Both the position numbers and the translations under genes were made by a program. The notes below the pieces were generated by a model. The model was not told where the DNA came from, did not search any database, and saw only the letters and a list, made by a program, of their open reading frames with translations. This document shows, one piece after another, positions 20,238 to 32,493 of a stretch of DNA of 64,000 nt; positions within the stretch are counted from its first letter, which is position 1, and each line of letters opens with the position of its first letter. Location of the stretch: the NCBI RefSeq assembly GCF_015291725.1, contig NZ_CP030038.1, positions 372,001-436,000 of the forward strand, in the 5' to 3' direction. Source of the stretch: Bradyrhizobium sp. CCBAU 51765 (GTDB lineage Bacteria > Pseudomonadota > Alphaproteobacteria > Rhizobiales > Xanthobacteraceae).

Positions 20238-21014
20238 ATGACGACAATGACGGCTTCTCATCCGATTTCGCGCTGGTCCAATGCCCTCTGGACGGGAGCT
20301 CTCGGCATCTGTGCGATCGTCGCCGTCATCCGCCCCGCGCACGCTGATCCCCGCGCCGTTGTCGAATTGTTTACCTCGCAGGGCTGCTCCTCCTGCCCGC
20401 CCGCCGACCAGATCATCGGCGATCTCTCGAAAGACCCGTCGATCATCGCGTTGAGCATGCCGATCGACTATTGGGACTATCTCGGCTGGAAAGACACGCT
20501 GGCGGACTCGCGCTTCTCCGCACGGCAGCGTGCCTATTCGCGCATGCGCGGCGACCGCGAGGTCTACACGCCGCAGGCCGTCGTCAACGGCTCCACGCAT
20601 GTCATCGGCAGCGATCGCGCCGGCATCGAGAATGCGATCGGCAAGACCGACAAGGGCAGTGGCGTGATGAGCGTGCCGGTGACGATGTCACTGTCGGGCA
20701 AGCACATCAACGTCTCGGTGGCCGAAAGCAAGGAGCCTGCGGTCTCGCACGGCGAGGTCTGGATCTGCTCGATCGCCAAGTCGGTGCCGATCGCGATCAC
20801 CCGCGGCGAGAATCGCGGACAGCAGGTCACCTATCACAACGTGGTGCGCAACCTGCTCAAGGTCGGCGACTGGACCGGCCGTCCGGAAAGCTGGACGGTG
20901 CCGATCGAGAACCTCACGCGCGACGGCGTCGATGGCGCGGTGGTCTATGTCCAGGACGGCAGCCGGGAGAAGCCCGGCCCGATGCTTGGTGCGGCCTACA
21001 CGTCGCTGCGCTGA
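20238..21014 (+). CDS. Exported DUF1223 (thioredoxin-like) protein
   Basis: Predicted periplasmic protein with a thioredoxin-like fold; function unknown. The 258-residue product has a signal sequence with a hydrophobic core (ALWTGALGICAIVAVI, about 14-29) and likely cleavage after AHA (about 35). The domain opens with VVELFTSQGCSSCPPADQ, placing a CxxC pair near residues 48-51, followed by PIDYWDYLGWKDTLADSRFSARQR, both diagnostic of DUF1223. Later YTPQAVVNG resembles the cis-Pro loop. Apparently monocistronic; the ATG lacks a clear ribosome-binding site. Confidence 0.87.
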   Translation: MTTMTASHPISRWSNALWTGALGICAIVAVIRPAHADPRAVVELFTSQGCSSCPPADQIIGDLSKDPSIIALSMPIDYWDYLGWKDTLADSRFSARQRAYSRMRGDREVYTPQAVVNGSTHVIGSDRAGIENAIGKTDKGSGVMSVPVTMSLSGKHINVSVAESKEPAVSHGEVWICSIAKSVPIAITRGENRGQQVTYHNVVRNLLKVGDWTGRPESWTVPIENLTRDGVDGAVVYVQDGSREKPGPMLGAAYTSLR

Positions 21015-21043
21015 AGCGCAGATATTTCTCAAGACAATCAGTC

Positions 21044-21168
21044 GTCATTCCGCGGCGCGCCACTTGGCGCGAACGATGGTGCGCAGTTGCGCACCTGAGA
21101 ATCCATCGATCCAATATCCGAGTTGAGAAGTGGATTCCGGGCTCGCGCTTCGCGCGCCCCGGAATGAC
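21044..21168. repeat. Intergenic palindromic repeat (family A)
   Basis: Ends are GTCATTCC and GGAATGAC in inverted orientation; inside are GAGAATCCATCGA and GTGGATTCCGGGC. Copies with the same ends occur at 21948, 29892, 45391 and (degenerate) 52585. Confidence 0.85.
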
Positions 21169-21190
21169 AGCGCCGGAAACATTCCGACAC

Positions 21191-21313
21191 AAACAAAAAA
21201 GGACCAACTTGCGTTGGCCCTCCTTGCCGTGCGTACAGACCCGATCCTGTTCGACCCCGGGGGGCTGGGGGCTGAGGAATCCGGAACCGAAAGGACCGGG
21301 TCAACGCACGGGA
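21191..21313 (-). ncRNA. Candidate small RNA (rod hairpin plus intrinsic terminator)
   Basis: On the minus strand, CCGTGCGT (21311-21304) pairs with ACGCACGG (21234-21227); inside, GACCCG pairs with CGGGTC, then TCCT with AGGA and TTCG with CGAA, giving a long imperfect rod of 85 nt with a C-rich apical region (CCTCAGCCCCCAGCCCCCC). This is followed directly by a second hairpin (GGGCCAAC-GCAA-GTTGGTCC with G-U extensions) and TTTTTTGTTT, a very good intrinsic terminator. No minus-strand ORF precedes it, so the terminator must belong to a non-coding transcript. A GATATAG box sits just upstream of the proposed 5' end, but no clear -35 was seen. It matches no RNA I recognise; the SRP RNA signature motif is absent. 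Confidence 0.5.
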
Positions 21314-21564
21314 CTCTATATCGCAGTGCAGGGCGGCGGGCGGTGGGCGGAAAAGCGGCGATACTATGATTCCTGCTAACGATCCCGTGACGGTTTGCCG
21401 CGACAAAGTTCCACCCCTGCGTGTGCCCTGACTCGCAGCCAATTCGGTGGGTTGAGCCCCTTGCGGCGCGGAACGGTTGGCGCAATCATGCAATTGTCAT
21501 GAGCGCGGTTCCGGGGACGGTCTTCGCGGACGCGGTCATGGCATGCGATGAGGAGGCGCTTCCC

Positions 21565-21936
21565 ATGAGCCTGATGTCGGAGGATGCCGATCCGAGCGAG
21601 CAGCGCGCGGCGGCGCGCCCCGCCGCTGCGAATGCGCAGCCGAACCGGGTGACGTTCAACCGGCTCGAGTTGCACCGGATTCTCAATCTCTACGGCCGCA
21701 TGGTTGCCGACGGCGAATGGCGCGACTACGCCATCGACTTCCTGAAGGACCGCGCCGTGTTCTCGGTCTATCGCCGCGCCTCGGAAGTGCCGATCTATCG
21801 CATCGAGAAGGACCCGCGGCTCGCGCGCAAGCAGGGCATGTACAGCGTGATCTCGGCCACCGGGTTGATCCTGCGCCGCGGCCACGAGCTCGAGCGGGTG
21901 TTGCTGGTGATCGATCGGAAGCTGGCGGTGGTGTGA
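21565..21936 (+). CDS. DUF2794 family protein
   Basis: Small cytoplasmic protein of unknown function, restricted largely to alphaproteobacteria. The 123-residue product contains the whole conserved region VTFNRLELHRILNLYGRMVADGEWRDYAIDFLKDRAVFSVYRRASEVPIYRIEKDP, here described in pieces: the FNRLELHRIL start, the LYGRMVADGEWRDYAID core and the RIEKDPRLARKQGMYSV block. The ATG at 21565 is chosen because GAGGAGG lies 8 nt upstream; earlier in-frame ATGs (21499, 21538) would only add a non-conserved leader. Confidence 0.88.
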   Translation: MSLMSEDADPSEQRAAARPAAANAQPNRVTFNRLELHRILNLYGRMVADGEWRDYAIDFLKDRAVFSVYRRASEVPIYRIEKDPRLARKQGMYSVISATGLILRRGHELERVLLVIDRKLAVV

Positions 21937-21947
21937 CGACCTTCGGC

Positions 21948-22069
21948 GTCATTCCGGGGCGCGCAAAGCGCGAACTCCGTCGCGCGATTGTGCGCCCGAG
22001 AATCCAGAGGTTATAAGCCATACGAGGTCGAGATTACGGGTTCGCGACCTGGTCGCGCCCCGGAATGAC
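21948..22069. repeat. Intergenic palindromic repeat (family A)
   Basis: GTCATTCCGGGGCGCGC at the left and GGTCGCGCCCCGGAATGAC at the right form a long terminal inverted repeat. It separates the convergent DUF2794 and GNAT genes. Confidence 0.85.
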
Positions 22070-22077
22070 GAGCTGCC

Positions 22078-22608
22078 CTACGTCCCCGGCACCGTGCTTG
22101 CGCCCTCGCCGAGCTCCAGCTGCATCATCACCGTGTCCAGCCAGCGGCCGAATTTCAGCCCGACATTGGGATGTGTGCCGATCATCTTGAAGCCGCACCG
22201 GGTGTGCAGGCCGATCGATCCGGCGTTGGCGGAATCGCCGATCACCGCGATCATCTGGCGAAAGCCGCGCGCCTCGCATTCGGTGATCAGCCGTTCCAGC
22301 AGCAACGAGCCGACGCCGCGGCGGTGGAAGGAGGGATCGAGATAGATCGAGTTCTCCACCGTGAAGCGGTAGGCCGGCCGCGGCCGGTAGGCGCCGGCAT
22401 AGGCATAGCCGGCGACGCGGCGGTCGAGCGTGGCGACGAAATAGGGATAGCCGCCGTCGATCAGCGTGCGGTAGCGACGCGTCATCTCGGCGAGGTCGGG
22501 CGGCTCCAGCTCGAACGTCGCCGTGCCCTCGCGGACGGCCTGCTGGTAGATGGCGGTGATGGCGGGAAGGTCGGCCTCGGTGGTGGGCCTGATTTCGGGT
22601 GCGGACAT
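22078..22608 (-). CDS. GNAT N-acetyltransferase, phosphinothricin acetyltransferase-like
   Basis: Acetyl-CoA dependent N-acetyltransferase. The 176-residue protein from ATG 22608 begins MSAPEIRPTTEADLPAITAI and follows the Pat/YncA layout: GTATFELEPP near 26-35, AGYAYAGAYRPRPAYRFTVENSIYL in two strands near 64-88, then the CoA-binding HRRGVGSLLLERLI block near 93-106 and HTRCGFKMIGTHPNVGLKFGRWLD. Relatives acetylate phosphinothricin, methionine sulfoximine or methionine sulfone; the actual substrate is unknown. Upstream codons to 22656 are probably not translated. Confidence 0.88.
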   Translation of the reverse strand: MSAPEIRPTTEADLPAITAIYQQAVREGTATFELEPPDLAEMTRRYRTLIDGGYPYFVATLDRRVAGYAYAGAYRPRPAYRFTVENSIYLDPSFHRRGVGSLLLERLITECEARGFRQMIAVIGDSANAGSIGLHTRCGFKMIGTHPNVGLKFGRWLDTVMMQLELGEGASTVPGT

Positions 22609-22658
22609 GGCGGGAAGATAGCAGCGGTATCGCAACGAGCAACGCTGTTTCCGCATGC

Positions 22659-22687
22659 GTCATGCCCGGGACAAGCCCGGGCATGAC
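22659..22687. repeat. Short palindromic repeat (half of family C)
   Basis: GTCATGCCCGGG and CCCGGGCATGAC form a near-perfect hairpin around ACAAG. The same hairpin forms the right half of the longer elements at 48846-48958 and 60605-60687. Confidence 0.75.
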
Positions 22688-22697
22688 GGCGTGTTAC

Positions 22698-22730
22698 GCA
22701 AACAAAAACCCCGGCCTTTCGGCCGGGGGT
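22698..22730 (-). terminator. Rho-independent terminator of the Bax-inhibitor-1 gene
   Basis: On the minus strand CCCCGGCC-GAAA-GGCCGGGG is followed by TTTTTGTTTG. It starts about 28 bp after the stop codon at 22758. Confidence 0.9.
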
Positions 22731-22757
22731 CGTGTCCGTTCTCTCTCGTCGTTGCGC

Positions 22758-23549
22758 TTACTCGCGCTGGCCGAGCAGCTGCAGCAGCAGCGTGAACAGG
22801 TTGATGAAGTTCAGGTACAGCGACAGCGCGCCGGTGATGGCCGCACGCTCTGCGATGTCACCGCCGGCCGAGGCGTAGCCGTAGATGTAGTCGTTCTTCA
22901 GCCGCTGCGTATCCCAGGCGGTGAGGCCCGAGAACACCAGCACGCCGACCACCGACACGATGAACTGCAGCATCGAGCTGGCCAGGAACAGGTTCACCAG
23001 ACTGGCGAGGACGATGCCGATCAGGCCCATGAACAGGAACGAGCCCATCCCGGTGAGGTCACGCTTGGTGGTGTAGCCGTACAGGCTCAGCGCACCGAAG
23101 GTCGCCGCGGTGATGAAGAACACCCGCACGATCGAGGTGTGCGTGAACACCAGGAAGATCGACGACAGCGAGATGCCCATCAGCGCCGAGAACACCCAGA
23201 ACAGGATCTGGGCGGTCGAGGGGGCGAGACGGTTGATGCCCGCCGAGATCACGAACACCATCGCGAGCGGCGCGAGCATGAACAGCCACTTCAGGGGGCT
23301 GACGAACATGGCGTAGCCGAACGGCGTCAGGAACAGCTTGCCGACGCGGACCGCTTCCGGGGTCGCAACGTCGGTCACGGCGGCCATGTAGACGCCGAGG
23401 GCGGCAAGGCCAGTGATGGCCAGGCCAATGGTCATGTAGTTGTAGATGCGCAGCATGTAGGCGCGCAGGCCGGCATCGACCGTCGCGGCGTCAACACGCC
23501 CGGCGGCCCTGCCGAAAGGAGAAGCGTAGTTACGGTCTAGGTCCGACAT
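22758..23549 (-). CDS. Bax inhibitor-1 family integral membrane protein
   Basis: Seven-helix inner-membrane protein of the BI-1/YccA/YbhL family; relatives modulate FtsH or conduct calcium, but the role here is not known. The 263-residue product starts MSDLDRNYASPFGRAAGR (ATG 23549) and has seven hydrophobic segments, including YMTIGLAITGLAALGVYMAAV, WLFMLAPLAMVFVISAG, ILFWVFSALMGISLSSIFLVF and FLFMGLIGIVLASLVNLFL. The ending LSLYLNFINLFTLLLQLLGQRE is the family's conserved C-terminus. About 270 bp without a gene precede it; nothing specific was recognised there apart from AT-rich stretches near 23635-23700 that may hold its promoter. Confidence 0.92.
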   Translation of the reverse strand: MSDLDRNYASPFGRAAGRVDAATVDAGLRAYMLRIYNYMTIGLAITGLAALGVYMAAVTDVATPEAVRVGKLFLTPFGYAMFVSPLKWLFMLAPLAMVFVISAGINRLAPSTAQILFWVFSALMGISLSSIFLVFTHTSIVRVFFITAATFGALSLYGYTTKRDLTGMGSFLFMGLIGIVLASLVNLFLASSMLQFIVSVVGVLVFSGLTAWDTQRLKNDYIYGYASAGGDIAERAAITGALSLYLNFINLFTLLLQLLGQRE

Positions 23550-23817
23550 GGTCGAAATCCCGCTGGTTGGCCGGTCCGGCATGAGGGTCGCCATGCCGCC
23601 GGTTCGTCAATTCTATCTCGGATGCCGATGCCAGCCGACTAAATTTTGGCTAACAATCGGGACTCCGAACCCATTCGATATGTGGGAAACTAACACATTC
23701 GCTGCAACCGTCCACGCGCGGCCGAATGTCGCCCTCACCCACAATCCAGACGAGCAGTCGTGGTTAATCGCAGGAATCGTGCGATTCCGCTCCCGCGCGG
23801 CGGCCCGCTACATTTTG

Positions 23818-26388
23818 TCACAAATTCCGCAACACCGTCGCGGGCTTTTTGTTCAACGCCAGCAGCGTGCCGGCGAGCCCCAGCCCGACGGTGACCACGA
23901 GGGCGGCCGCGACCACGCCGGCCGCGCTGCCGGCCTGCCAGACGAAGCTGAGCGTCATCAGCCGCGTCACGATCATCCAGGCTGCGATGCTGCCGGCGAT
24001 CACGCCGAACACCGCCGTGGCGAGCCCGATCAGGAGGTACTCCAGCGCGTAGGCGCCGAGCAGCCGCAGCCGCGTCGCGCCCAGGGTCTTCAGGATCACC
24101 GCATCGTACACCCGGTGGCGGTGGCCGGCTGCGAGCGCCCCGCCCAGCACCAGGATCGCCGAGATCAGGGTGACGGCACTGGCGCCGCGGATCGCCAGCG
24201 CCAGGTTGGTCACCACCGAGCCGACCGTCTCCATCACCTCGCGCACGCGCACGCTCGTCACCATCGGATAGGCGTCGGCCACCTGCTTGATGATCTTGCC
24301 GTCGCCCGCGGCATTGCCGCCGGCCTCGGTCAGCGTTGCGATATGGGTATGTGGGGCGCCCTTGAAGGCGTTCGGCGAGAAGACGAGGACGAAGTTGATG
24401 CCGAGCCCCTGCCAGTCGATGGTGCGCAGATTGCCGATTCTCGCCGGGATGTCGCGGCCGAGCACGTTGACCACGATCTCGTCGCCGAGCTTGAGGCCGA
24501 GTCCGTCGGCGATCTTCTTCTCCATCGAGACCAGCGGCGGCCCGGAATAATCGGCGCTCCACCATTCGCCCTCGACCACCTTGGAACCTTTCGGCAGGTC
24601 GCCGGTGTAGGTCAGGCCGCGGTCGCTCTGCAGCACCCATTCGGAATCGGTGGTCGGCTTGAGTTCCTCGGCGCGGACGCCGCGCGCCGCGACGATGCGC
24701 CCGCGCAGCATCGGCACGTCCTCGACCTTCGCGCCGGGTGCGATCTGGCGCAGATAGAGGTCGAACTGCTCGGCCTGCGCGCTCGGAATGTCGATGAAGA
24801 AAAAGGACGGCGCTTGATCGGGCAGAGCTGCGAGGAACTGCCGGCGCAGATTGCCGTCGATCTGGGTGATGGTGACGAGCACGGCGAGGCCGAGCCCCAG
24901 CGACAGCACGACCGAGGGCGTCAGCGCGCCCGGCCGGTGGATGTTGGCGATCGCCAGGCGCAGCATCGGCAGCCGTGTCCGCGGCAGCCGCCGCGCGATT
25001 GTCATCAGCAGGGCGGCGATGCCGCGCAGCAGGACGAACACGACCACTGAGGAGGCGACGAACACCGCGGCGATGCGCTTGTCGAAGGCGAGGCCGATCA
25101 CGACCGCGATGAGCAGGGCGATCACGAGCCCCATGAACAGGAGATAGCCCAGGCGCGGCCGGTGCCATTCCGAGCTGATGGTGTCGCGGAACAGCGCGGC
25201 GACCGGCACGTCGTGCACGCGGCCAAGCGGCCACAGGCCGAAGGCGAGCGCGGTCAAGAGGCCGTAGACGAAGGACAGCGTGAGCTCGTCGGCATGCACG
25301 GCCGGCACCACCGGCAGCGGGAGCAACTTGCCGAACAGGCCGACGATCGCAAACGGCATGGCGGCGCCGAGCGCGAGGCCGATCACCGAGCCGATGCCTG
25401 CGAGCAGTATGACCTGCGCAAGATAGATGCCGAAGACGTCGCGCCCGGTGGCGCCGACGGCCTTGAGGGCCGCGATCACCTCGAGCCGGCGGTCGATATG
25501 GCTCTTCACGGCATTGGCGACGCCGACGCCGCCGACGAGAAGGGCGGCGAGGCCGACCAGGGTCAGGAACTGCGTGAAGCGGCTGATGTTGCGCTCGAGT
25601 TGCGGCGAGGCATTGGAGCGGCTGCGGATCTCCCAGCCGGCCTGCGGCGCGGCGTTGCGGGCGTCGGCGATGAAGGCTTCGGTGGCGCGCTCGCTGTTCG
25701 CGGCATCGGGCAGCTTGACCCGGTAGACCCAGCGCACCAGGCTGCCGGGCTGGATCAGGCCGGTGGCGCGCAAGGCCGCCTCGCTGATCAGGAAGCGCGG
25801 CCCGAAGCCGATGCCTCCGGCGAGCTTGTCGGGCTCGGCTTCGACCGTCGAGCGGATCTGGAAGGTCGCCGAGCCGATGGTGACGCGGTCGCCGGTCCTC
25901 AGCGAGAGCCGCGCCAGCAGCGTCGGATCGGCGGCGGCGCCGAACGCGCCGTCACGCTCCGCGAGCAGGTCGGACATCGGCAGGGGCGGTGTCAGCGTCA
26001 GCTGTCCCAGCAACGGATAGGTGTCGTCGACCGCCTTCATCTCGACCAGCGCCAGCTTGCCGTCGGTCGTGCGCGCCATGCCGCGCAAGGTCGCCGCCGT
26101 CGACAGCGTGCCGCGCGAGCGCAGGAAGGCGACCTCTTCGGGCTTGGCCTCGCGCTGGAACAATACGAAGGAGACGTCGCCGCCGAGCAGCGTGCGGCCT
26201 TCGCGCGCGAGGCCGTCGGAGAGGCTCGCGGACACCGAGCCGACGCCGGCGATCGCCATCACGCCGAGCGCGATGCAGGCGATGAAGACATAGAAGCCGC
26301 GCAGGCCCCCGCGCAATTCGCGCAGGGCGTAGCGCAGCGACAGCGCGACGCCGCCCGGCCTCGCGAATGGTTCGACTGCCGCGCTCAT
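23818..26388 (-). CDS. FtsX-type ABC transporter permease (YbbP-like)
   Basis: Large inner-membrane permease of the macrolide-exporter/LolE superfamily. The 856-residue product has an N-terminal helix (FYVFIACIALGVMAIAGVGSV near 32-52), a large periplasmic domain, three helices near 270-390 forming the first FtsX module, a central pair of helices, a second periplasmic domain, and a second FtsX module at the C-terminus (about 735-850). This doubled arrangement matches E. coli YbbP. Its start overlaps the stop of the ATPase gene by 4 bp, and a TesA-like esterase is divergent next door, as in the ybbA-ybbP/tesA locus, suggesting lipid or lipoprotein-related export. Confidence 0.9.
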   Translation of the reverse strand: MSAAVEPFARPGGVALSLRYALRELRGGLRGFYVFIACIALGVMAIAGVGSVSASLSDGLAREGRTLLGGDVSFVLFQREAKPEEVAFLRSRGTLSTAATLRGMARTTDGKLALVEMKAVDDTYPLLGQLTLTPPLPMSDLLAERDGAFGAAADPTLLARLSLRTGDRVTIGSATFQIRSTVEAEPDKLAGGIGFGPRFLISEAALRATGLIQPGSLVRWVYRVKLPDAANSERATEAFIADARNAAPQAGWEIRSRSNASPQLERNISRFTQFLTLVGLAALLVGGVGVANAVKSHIDRRLEVIAALKAVGATGRDVFGIYLAQVILLAGIGSVIGLALGAAMPFAIVGLFGKLLPLPVVPAVHADELTLSFVYGLLTALAFGLWPLGRVHDVPVAALFRDTISSEWHRPRLGYLLFMGLVIALLIAVVIGLAFDKRIAAVFVASSVVVFVLLRGIAALLMTIARRLPRTRLPMLRLAIANIHRPGALTPSVVLSLGLGLAVLVTITQIDGNLRRQFLAALPDQAPSFFFIDIPSAQAEQFDLYLRQIAPGAKVEDVPMLRGRIVAARGVRAEELKPTTDSEWVLQSDRGLTYTGDLPKGSKVVEGEWWSADYSGPPLVSMEKKIADGLGLKLGDEIVVNVLGRDIPARIGNLRTIDWQGLGINFVLVFSPNAFKGAPHTHIATLTEAGGNAAGDGKIIKQVADAYPMVTSVRVREVMETVGSVVTNLALAIRGASAVTLISAILVLGGALAAGHRHRVYDAVILKTLGATRLRLLGAYALEYLLIGLATAVFGVIAGSIAAWMIVTRLMTLSFVWQAGSAAGVVAAALVVTVGLGLAGTLLALNKKPATVLRNL

Positions 26389-27107
26389 GCCGGCGCAGAC
26401 TGCGTGTCGATGCGCCCCGAGCGCAGGCGGATGACGCGATCGCAGCGATGCGCGAGCGAGGAATCGTGCGTGACCAGCACCAGCGTCATGCCGCGCTCGG
26501 CGTGCTTGCTGAACAGGAGATCGACGATCTGTTTTCCGGTTGTCTCGTCGAGATTGCCGGTCGGCTCGTCGGCGACCAGGATCGCGGGATCGGGCGCCAG
26601 CGCGCGCGCGAGCGCAACGCGCTGCTGCTCGCCGCCGGAAAGCTGCGTGGGATAGTGATGCAGGCGGTCGCCGAGCCCGACCGATTGCAGCTCCTGCGCC
26701 GCGCGCCGCGCAGCATCGGGATTGCCGGCAAGCTCAAGCGGCACGGCGACGTTCTCCAGCGCCGTCATGGTTGGAATCAGATGGAAGGACTGGAAGACGA
26801 TGCCGACCTGGCGGCCGCGGAAGCGGGCCAGCGCGTCCTCGTCGAGGGCATTGAAAGGCGTGCCTGATACCACCACCTCTCCGCTATCAGGACGCTCCAG
26901 CCCCGCCATCACCATCAGCAGCGTGGATTTGCCCGAGCCTGACGGGCCGATCAGGCCGATCGTCTCGCCCGAGGCGACCCGCAGGCTGATATCCTTGAGG
27001 ATGTGAACGCGTGCCGCGCCCGTGCCCAATGAGAGATTGACGTTGGAGATGGCGATGGTGTCCGCGGCGGTAGCGGCGAGCGAAGAGGGGTCGATGCGAG
27101 TGTCCAT
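26385..27107 (-). CDS. ABC transporter ATP-binding protein (YbbA/LolD-like)
   Basis: ATPase partner of the FtsX-type permease just downstream. The 240-residue protein has Walker A GPSGSGKS (about 54-61), Q-loop [16 protein letters not shown], signature [15 protein letters not shown], Walker [13 protein letters not shown] and the switch His in VTHDSSLA, typical of the LolD/MacB/YbbA subgroup. The ATG at 27107 is used; an alternative start lies six codons earlier. Its stop overlaps the permease start by 4 bp, so translation is coupled. Confidence 0.93.
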   Translation of the reverse strand: MDTRIDPSSLAATAADTIAISNVNLSLGTGAARVHILKDISLRVASGETIGLIGPSGSGKSTLLMVMAGLERPDSGEVVVSGTPFNALDEDALARFRGRQVGIVFQSFHLIPTMTALENVAVPLELAGNPDAARRAAQELQSVGLGDRLHHYPTQLSGGEQQRVALARALAPDPAILVADEPTGNLDETTGKQIVDLLFSKHAERGMTLVLVTHDSSLAHRCDRVIRLRSGRIDTQSAPA

Positions 27108-27162
27108 GGTCCGGTCATATGGCAACTTCGATAGCGCGGTCGAGGGGCGTTACGGATTGTTC

Positions 27163-27798
27163 ATGCACATAGCCGTGTTGATGCTCGCTTTGATGACGAT
27201 CGCACCCCCCGCCTGGGCAGAAGCCGCAAAGCCGATCAGGCTCGTCGTTCTCGGCGATTCCCTCAGCGCCGGCCTTGGCCTCCCGGCCCAGGAGGCGTTC
27301 CCCCAGAAGCTCAAAAAAGCGTTGCAGGCCAAAGGTATAGAGGTCGACATGATCAATGCCGGGGTGTCCGGCGACACCTCCTCCGGCGGCCGCGACCGGC
27401 TCGACTGGTCGGTGCCCGATGGAACCGATGGCGTCATCGTCGAGCTCGGCGCCAACGATGCGCTACGCGGCATCGATCCCGACCTGACGCGCGCCGCGCT
27501 GACCGACATCATCCAGCGGCTCAAGGCGCGCAAGATCGCGGTGATGCTCTGCGGCATGCTGGCGCCGCCGAATTACGGCGCCGACTATGCCGCGCGCTTC
27601 AATTCGATTTATCCGGATCTGGCGAAAAAATTCGACGTGCCGCTCTATCCGTTCTTCCTCGAAGGCGTTGCCGCCGACGCCAAGCTCAACCAGGCCGACG
27701 GCATCCATCCGACGGCTGAAGGCGTCGACATCATCGTCGGCAACATCATGCCCACCGTGGAGGCATTCATCGGCACGATCGCTGAGCAGCGGCGTTGA
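27163..27798 (+). CDS. tesA: Arylesterase / lysophospholipase L1-like SGNH hydrolase (TesA-like)
   Basis: Periplasmic GDSL/SGNH esterase acting on acyl esters or thioesters. The 211-residue product has a signal peptide (MHIAVLMLALMTIAPPAWA, about 1-19) and the SGNH blocks: I VVLGDSLSAGLGL (catalytic Ser), II with GVSGDTSSGG, III ELGANDALRG, and V with DGIHPTAEG (catalytic Asp and His). It is divergent from the YbbA-like ATPase gene with 55 bp between starts, the arrangement of tesA and ybbAP in enterobacteria. An in-frame ATG at 27106 would add 19 residues before the signal sequence and is less likely. Confidence 0.92.
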   Translation: MHIAVLMLALMTIAPPAWAEAAKPIRLVVLGDSLSAGLGLPAQEAFPQKLKKALQAKGIEVDMINAGVSGDTSSGGRDRLDWSVPDGTDGVIVELGANDALRGIDPDLTRAALTDIIQRLKARKIAVMLCGMLAPPNYGADYAARFNSIYPDLAKKFDVPLYPFFLEGVAADAKLNQADGIHPTAEGVDIIVGNIMPTVEAFIGTIAEQRR

Positions 27799-27813
27799 AA
27801 AGCAGGCAGCGCT

Positions 27814-27835
27814 AACCCTAATTCCCAGGGTTTTA
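27814..27835 (+). terminator. Probable terminator after the tesA-like gene
   Basis: AACCCT pairs with AGGGTT over a 7-nt loop, then TTAC. A short stem, about 15 bp after the stop codon. Confidence 0.5.
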
Positions 27836-27972
27836 CCGGAGTAAGGCGAGCGATGCTTCGCAGAGTCACACAACTGCGATAGGAATCAGGGTACCGGTGA
27901 TTCGTCGCCGGCTCTAATTTGGATATGGTCCTTGCCTCAAGGGCTGTACCCAAGCATCGGGAGTGCGAAACG

Positions 27973-28509
27973 ATGCCGCGTTTGTTCACGGGTCTGGAGA
28001 TTCCGGCCGAGATCGGCCAGTCGCTTTCCAACTTGAGGGGCGGCCTCCCCGGCGCCCGCTGGATCGATCCCGAAAATTATCACGTCACCTTGCGCTTCAT
28101 CGGCGATATCGACGGCGCCTCCGCCAACGAGATCGCCTCCTTGCTGTTTCGCGTCGACCGCAAGCCGTTCGAGGTCAAGGTGCAGGGGCTCACGAGCTTC
28201 GGCGGCCGCAAGCCGCGCGCGGTGGTCGCCACCATCGCGCCGAGCAAGCCGCTGATGGAATTGCAGGCCGAGCTCGAACGCATGATGCAGCGGATCGGCC
28301 TTGATCCGGAAGGGCGCAAATACATCCCGCATGTGACGCTGGCGCGCCTGCACGACGCCTCCGACCGCGACGTCGCCGACTATCTGTCGCTGCGCGGCTA
28401 CTTCCCGAGCAAGGCATTCATGGCCGAGCGCTTCGTGCTGTTCTCGTCGCGCGCATCGACGGGCGGCGGACCGTATGTGGTCGAGGACGCCTACGAGTTG
28501 TGTGCTTAG
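27973..28509 (+). CDS. thpR: RNA 2',3'-cyclic phosphodiesterase
   Basis: 2H phosphoesterase (LigT/ThpR) that hydrolyses 2',3'-cyclic phosphate ends of RNA. The 178-residue protein begins MPRLFTGLEIPAEI and carries the two HxT motifs, HVTLRFIGD (about 37-45) and HVTLARL (about 120-126), with the ending FPSKAFMAERFVLFSSR typical of the family. The ATG at 27973 follows GGGAGTGCG at suitable spacing; an upstream in-frame ATG at 27919 adds a non-conserved leader. Confidence 0.93.
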   Translation: MPRLFTGLEIPAEIGQSLSNLRGGLPGARWIDPENYHVTLRFIGDIDGASANEIASLLFRVDRKPFEVKVQGLTSFGGRKPRAVVATIAPSKPLMELQAELERMMQRIGLDPEGRKYIPHVTLARLHDASDRDVADYLSLRGYFPSKAFMAERFVLFSSRASTGGGPYVVEDAYELCA

Positions 28510-28518
28510 GGTTGCTCT

Positions 28519-28625
28519 CGTGCCCCGGCCGTAGAGCCGGGGCCCAGCGCTCCGCGATGAACGAAATAGTGGGTCCAGGCTCTGCGCAGCAGCGCAAGAG
28601 CGCTGCAGCGCGTCCGGGACACGAA
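28519..28625. repeat. Intergenic palindromic repeat (family F)
   Basis: CGTGCCCCGGCCGTAGAGCC at the left, GCGCGTCCGGGACACGAAA at the right; internal GGTCCAGGCTCTGCGCAGC. Pairs with the copy at 5931-6070. Confidence 0.75.
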
Positions 28626-28689
28626 ACCGCATAGCCAGTCCACCAATTCACGGCTTGCAATTTCCGCCGGTCTCTGGCGGTAAAGGGCC

Positions 28690-31091
<2,402 letters not shown>

Positions 31092-31106
31092 GCCGCAAGC
31101 AATACC

Positions 31107-31140
31107 CCGCCGAAGATCGAAACCCGGTCTTCGGCGGTTT
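31107..31140 (+). terminator. Rho-independent terminator of mdh
   Basis: CCGCCGAAGA pairs perfectly with TCTTCGGCGG over an 11-nt loop and is followed by TTTCAC. It begins 16 bp after the mdh stop, implying that sucC is mostly transcribed from its own promoter in 31141-31292. Confidence 0.85.
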
Positions 31141-31292
31141 CACTTCCGAAACCCGTGACCGGCGGGTTCCGGCGCAGTCCAGATCTCGAAGTCAAAGAAT
31201 CCAGGTTGCGGTTCCTGTGGTATATGGTATGCCAGCCACAAGACTGAGGTGGGCCCATGAGGTCACCGCCCGCGGGTTCAGGGAGCGACCAT

Positions 31293-32489
<1,197 letters not shown>

Positions 32490-32493
32490 GGCC

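Noticed and set aside
21191..21313. Assignment of the candidate RNA as SRP (4.5S) RNA or 6S RNA
   Set aside because: The conserved SRP loop (GGAAGG…AGCAG) is absent, and no ygfA or zapA neighbour typical of 6S is present; the fold alone is not enough.
22078..22656. Herbicide-resistance gene
   Set aside because: The GNAT protein resembles phosphinothricin acetyltransferase in layout, but such homologs are common and act on varied substrates; no evidence for that specific role.
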